Source: an uncultured Mycoplasmatota bacterium (GTDB taxonomy: Bacteria > Bacillota_I > Bacilli_A > RF39 > UBA660). Taken from it: 16,469 nucleotides of DNA. Shown piece by piece: positions 14,560 through 16,469 of this stretch (position 1 is its first letter; every line of letters starts with the position of its first letter). The position numbers and the translations under genes are program-made. The notes beneath the pieces are model-generated. The model was not told the DNA's origin, did not search any database, and saw only the letters and a program-made list of their open reading frames with translations. The stretch is from the NCBI GenBank assembly GCA_948472605.1, contig CAOKUH010000022.1, positions 1 to 16,469 of the forward strand. Direction: 5' to 3'.

Positions 14560-15650
14560 GTGTGCCGTGCATGGCATATATCTTGTTGGTGAAAGTCCAA
14601 TACACACGTAGGTATCGACGAAGTGTTAGGGAAGCACAAAGCATCAGCCGTGAGGCTAGGGGCTAAAGGAAGTGTGAAACAAAATCGAGGGCTAACGAAC
14701 AGAAACTTACTATAAGGCTACATAAATGGATAAGGTTGCCGAACAAACTAAAGTCCAAAAGATACTCGTAACTTTATGTAGTAAAGTAAGTAGCTAATCG
14801 AGGAAAGATATATACCTTACCGCGGGAGGTCTTGCAAACGATTAAGGAGAACCCTATTAAGAAAATCGGTCGAAAAAGGTTTATTGCAAGAAGTCAGCAG
14901 AGGTCGTAGTACTTGTAATAAGGAAGGACTGAATAATTTGTAGTTTCAACTACTGAAATTGAAATAGACTAAAGTCAGAATAAATACATAGGTAAGAAGT
15001 TAGCGTAACTAATGAATAAATCCTATAAAAGATGATTAGTCTATGAGCGAAATTAGAAAGGTGGAAACAGATATGGAACTTTTAGTAAAAGTACTTTCCA
15101 GAGAAAACTTGAATAATGCTTATAAGCAAGTTTATAAGAATAAGGGAGCAAGCGGAATAGATGGTGTAACAGTTGGCGAATTATTTTCCTATATCAAAGA
15201 AAACAAAGAAGAAATATTATGGAAAATAAGAAATCGTAAATATAAACCACAACCAGTAAGAAGAGTTTATATACCGAAAGAGAATGGAAAACTTCGAAAA
15301 CTAGGAATACCAAATGTAATAGATAGAGTAATACAACAAGCAATAGTACAAGTCTTAACACCTATCTATGAAGAACAATTCTCTAATAGCTCTTTTGGTT
15401 TTAGACCTAACCGTTCTTGTGAACAAGCTGTTATTAAAGCATTAGAATGTTTTAATGATGGATATGATTGGATAGTGGATATTGATTTGCAATCATTCTT
15501 TGATGAAGTAAATCAGGATAAACTAATAGGAATAATAAGAAGAACCATTAAAGATGGAAATCTTGTGTCACTTATTAGAAAATTCTTACAAAGTGGAGTA
15601 ATGGAACAAGGAGTAATACAACCAACAAAGAAGGGAACACCACAAGGCAA
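14560..15650 (+). mobile_element. truncated group II intron
   Basis: The 5' end GTGTGCCGTGCATGGC, followed by GGTGAAAGTCC near 14590, is the recognisable start of a bacterial group II intron ribozyme. About 480 bases of structured, comparatively GC-rich RNA (domains I-III) precede an ORF in domain IV. The reverse transcriptase breaks off, and domains V and VI with the 3' end are missing, so it cannot splice or move. It abuts a transcription terminator on the left. A junction with foreign sequence lies near 15650. The stretch between 14560 and 15042 has no gene. Confidence 0.88.
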
Positions 15651-15678
15651 TGCAGTCAACTTAAGCAACTTAAAATGA
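15043..15678 (+). pseudogene. group II intron reverse transcriptase/maturase, 3'-truncated
   Basis: The intron-encoded protein normally has about 420-600 residues with reverse transcriptase, maturase (X) and often endonuclease domains. Here 211 residues remain: the RT0/1 region (NKGASGIDGVTVGELF, PVRRVYIPKENGKLRKLGIP), RT2 (DRVIQQAIVQVLTPIYEEQF, SSFGFRPNRSC), RT3 with the first catalytic Asp (WIVDIDLQSFFDEVN), and RT4 beginning GTPQG. After that the sequence turns to NAVNLSNLK and stops. The YxDD motif, the X domain and any endonuclease domain are missing, so it is inactive. ATG 15043 has a poor ribosome binding site; ATG 15073, nine bases after AAAGGTGG, may be the real start. Confidence 0.93.
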
Positions 15679-15804
15679 ACGTTTCATATTAGTTTTACAT
15701 TTTAGACTTCCACCTTTAAAATTTCTAGGATTAGATCTGTTAGGAATAATAGCTGTTTTACATCTTATGGCATATTCATAAAACAATTCAAATAATTGTT
15801 TCTT
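15670..15804 (-). pseudogene. unidentified C-terminal fragment, possibly transposase
   Basis: On the minus strand 44 codons run from the IS256 end to a TAA: KKQLFELFYEYAIRC, then KTAIIPNRSNPRN and a basic tail ending NMKRSF. The IIPNRSN segment resembles the 'IP.RSN' strand of some DDE transposases, but that is weak. It is cut off upstream by the IS256 terminal repeat. Its own start is not in the window. Confidence 0.3.
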
Positions 15805-15829
15805 GAGTGTGTCCCAAAATCTGTGTAAA
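15805..15829 (+). repeat. terminal inverted repeat of an IS256-family element
   Basis: GAGTGTGTCCCAAAATCTGT followed by GTAAA has the shape of IS256-family ends (outer GA..., inner GTGTAAA). It lies 88 bases beyond the stop of the transposase fragment, as expected for the transposase-3' end. The opposite end is missing. Confidence 0.6.
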
Positions 15830-15846
15830 TGAAAACTTTCCACGAT

Positions 15847-15875
15847 AGAAGCAAGAAAATATTTTGCTTCTTTTT
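15847..15875 (+). terminator. terminator just inside the IS256 end
   Basis: AGAAGCAA (15847-15854) / TTGCTTCT (15864-15871), 9-base loop and a T5 run. It would block outside transcripts entering the element antisense to the transposase, an arrangement common in insertion sequences. Confidence 0.6.
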
Positions 15876-15916
15876 GTTACCTAAATAATAACATTAGTTT
15901 TAAAATTGTCAAAGAA

Positions 15917-16198
15917 CTAAATTCTCCCATCAAACATTATCGATAGTTCGGATAATATTGGACCCCAATTTTGATAAGGAGCAGTCCATTTTTTTGTAAT
16001 ATTTTTAGTAGATAAATATAGGCATTTTAATAACGACATATCCGTTGGAAAAACAGATTTTGTTTTTGTATATTTTCGAAATTGCCTATTTAAAGATTCA
16101 ATAGTATTTGTAGTATACATTATCTTTCTTATTGGTTCTGAGAATTGGAAGAATGGACAAATAGCATCCCAATTTTCTTCCCAAGTTTTAAATGCTCT
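15917..16198 (-). pseudogene. IS256-family (Mutator-type) transposase, C-terminal fragment
   Basis: The last ~93 residues of a DDE transposase remain, from AFKTWEENWDAICPFFQF through IRKIMYTTNTIESLNRQFRK and KTKSVFPTDMSLLKCLYLST to the end WGPILSELSIMFDGRI. The IYTTNxIESLNRQFRK block is diagnostic for the family and contains the catalytic Glu. The frame is open to 16222, but residues upstream of AFKTW (Arg/Lys-rich) no longer match. The two catalytic Asp regions, about 300 residues, are lost. The break coincides with the IS4-type fragment, whose stop lies inside this segment, so the junction was created by insertion or recombination. Confidence 0.9.
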
Positions 16199-16424
16199 GT
16201 TTCTTCTTTTTCTCGCTTTCCGTTATTACTAATTCTATAAATAATTCTTTAAAAGCTCCTATTAATATATTTTGATTTATTTTATATTCATGTTTGTTTT
16301 CTTCTTTATTTATTATTTCATTTTTTAACATGAAATTCATACTTTCTATCATATTATATACAATTATGGTAGCATAAATATCTTGTCTAATAGTTACATC
16401 TAATTTCCCTGATATGTTTTGGTA
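16188..16424 (-). pseudogene. IS4-type DDE transposase, C-terminal fragment
   Basis: A minus-strand frame of 78 codons reads YQNISGKLDVTIRQDIYATI, then IVYNMIESMN, HEYKINQNILIGAFKELFIE and a Lys-rich end (ESEKKKKQSI). The 'NxSGK...I.QDIYATI..YN' block and the 'EYKIN...IG.F' block match the C-terminal part of IS4-family (DDE_Tnp_1) transposases. No start codon fits; upstream there is an in-frame TAG (16425-16427) and the expected RWGIE-type motif is absent. It is therefore a cut fragment fused to the IS256 remnant. Beyond 16427 I see only AT-rich sequence that I cannot assign. Confidence 0.65.
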
Positions 16425-16469
16425 CTATAAAAGTGTAATAAGTAAACCAAGTGCAACAGGTTGAAAATT

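Noticed and set aside
14451..14639. Minus-strand open frame across the dfx end, terminator and intron start.
   Set aside because: It runs through a terminator and a ribozyme boundary, and no homology is recognisable.
1..16469. Use of the Mycoplasma code (TGA = Trp).
   Set aside because: Tryptophans in conserved motifs are TGG and conserved proteins end without TGA read-through; the 44-residue leader ORF ends at a well-placed TGA.

Overview
The window comes from a very AT-rich bacterium, most likely an uncultured gut Bacilli or Mycoplasmatota-like lineage. The signs are murG, ftsQ (divIB), queH and obg in a row, low-GC Firmicutes-style ribosome binding sites, and a surface protein of a type I associate with such genomes. 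Every tryptophan I checked is TGG and TGA serves as a stop, so the standard bacterial code fits. The lineage is an inference. No rRNA or tRNA gene was seen.

Left part (1-6.6 kb): remnant of a conjugative element. It runs: small Xre-type regulator, DNA adenine methyltransferase, three accessory proteins of unknown function, a frameshifted VirD4/TraG coupling protein, four tiny overlapping ORFs, and a large serine recombinase. No relaxase or VirB4/VirB6-type channel gene lies between virD4 and the recombinase, so the core was probably deleted and the element cannot transfer by itself as seen here. Two control structures stand out: a hairpin that covers the virD4 ribosome binding site, and a terminator-like hairpin inside the ORF chain before the recombinase. 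About 290 bp of repeats and a possible gene scrap separate the recombinase from the chromosome.

Middle part (6.6-14.56 kb): chromosomal housekeeping genes. murG, ftsQ and queH (peptidoglycan precursor synthesis, divisome, queuosine synthesis) form one run. obg has its own extended -10 promoter and an intrinsic terminator. Next is a membrane-anchored surface protein whose start is separated from the best ATG and ribosome binding site by an A8 tract, which suggests a contingency switch or an indel. A convergent DUF192 gene follows, then a tight operon of a VanY-type D,D-carboxypeptidase with an Ig-like domain, a HAD-family 5'-nucleotidase-like protein and a desulfoferrodoxin (superoxide reductase), closed by a terminator.

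Right part (14.56-16.47 kb): mobile-element wreckage. A group II intron begins one or two bases after that terminator's T-tract and breaks off inside its reverse transcriptase. It is followed by an unidentified antisense fragment, the end and C-terminal transposase piece of an IS256-family element, and a C-terminal piece of an IS4-type transposase.

Nothing here is clearly a new defence or biosynthetic system. The most interesting signals are the two RNA structures that may gate virD4 and recombinase expression, and the possible phase switch of the surface protein.
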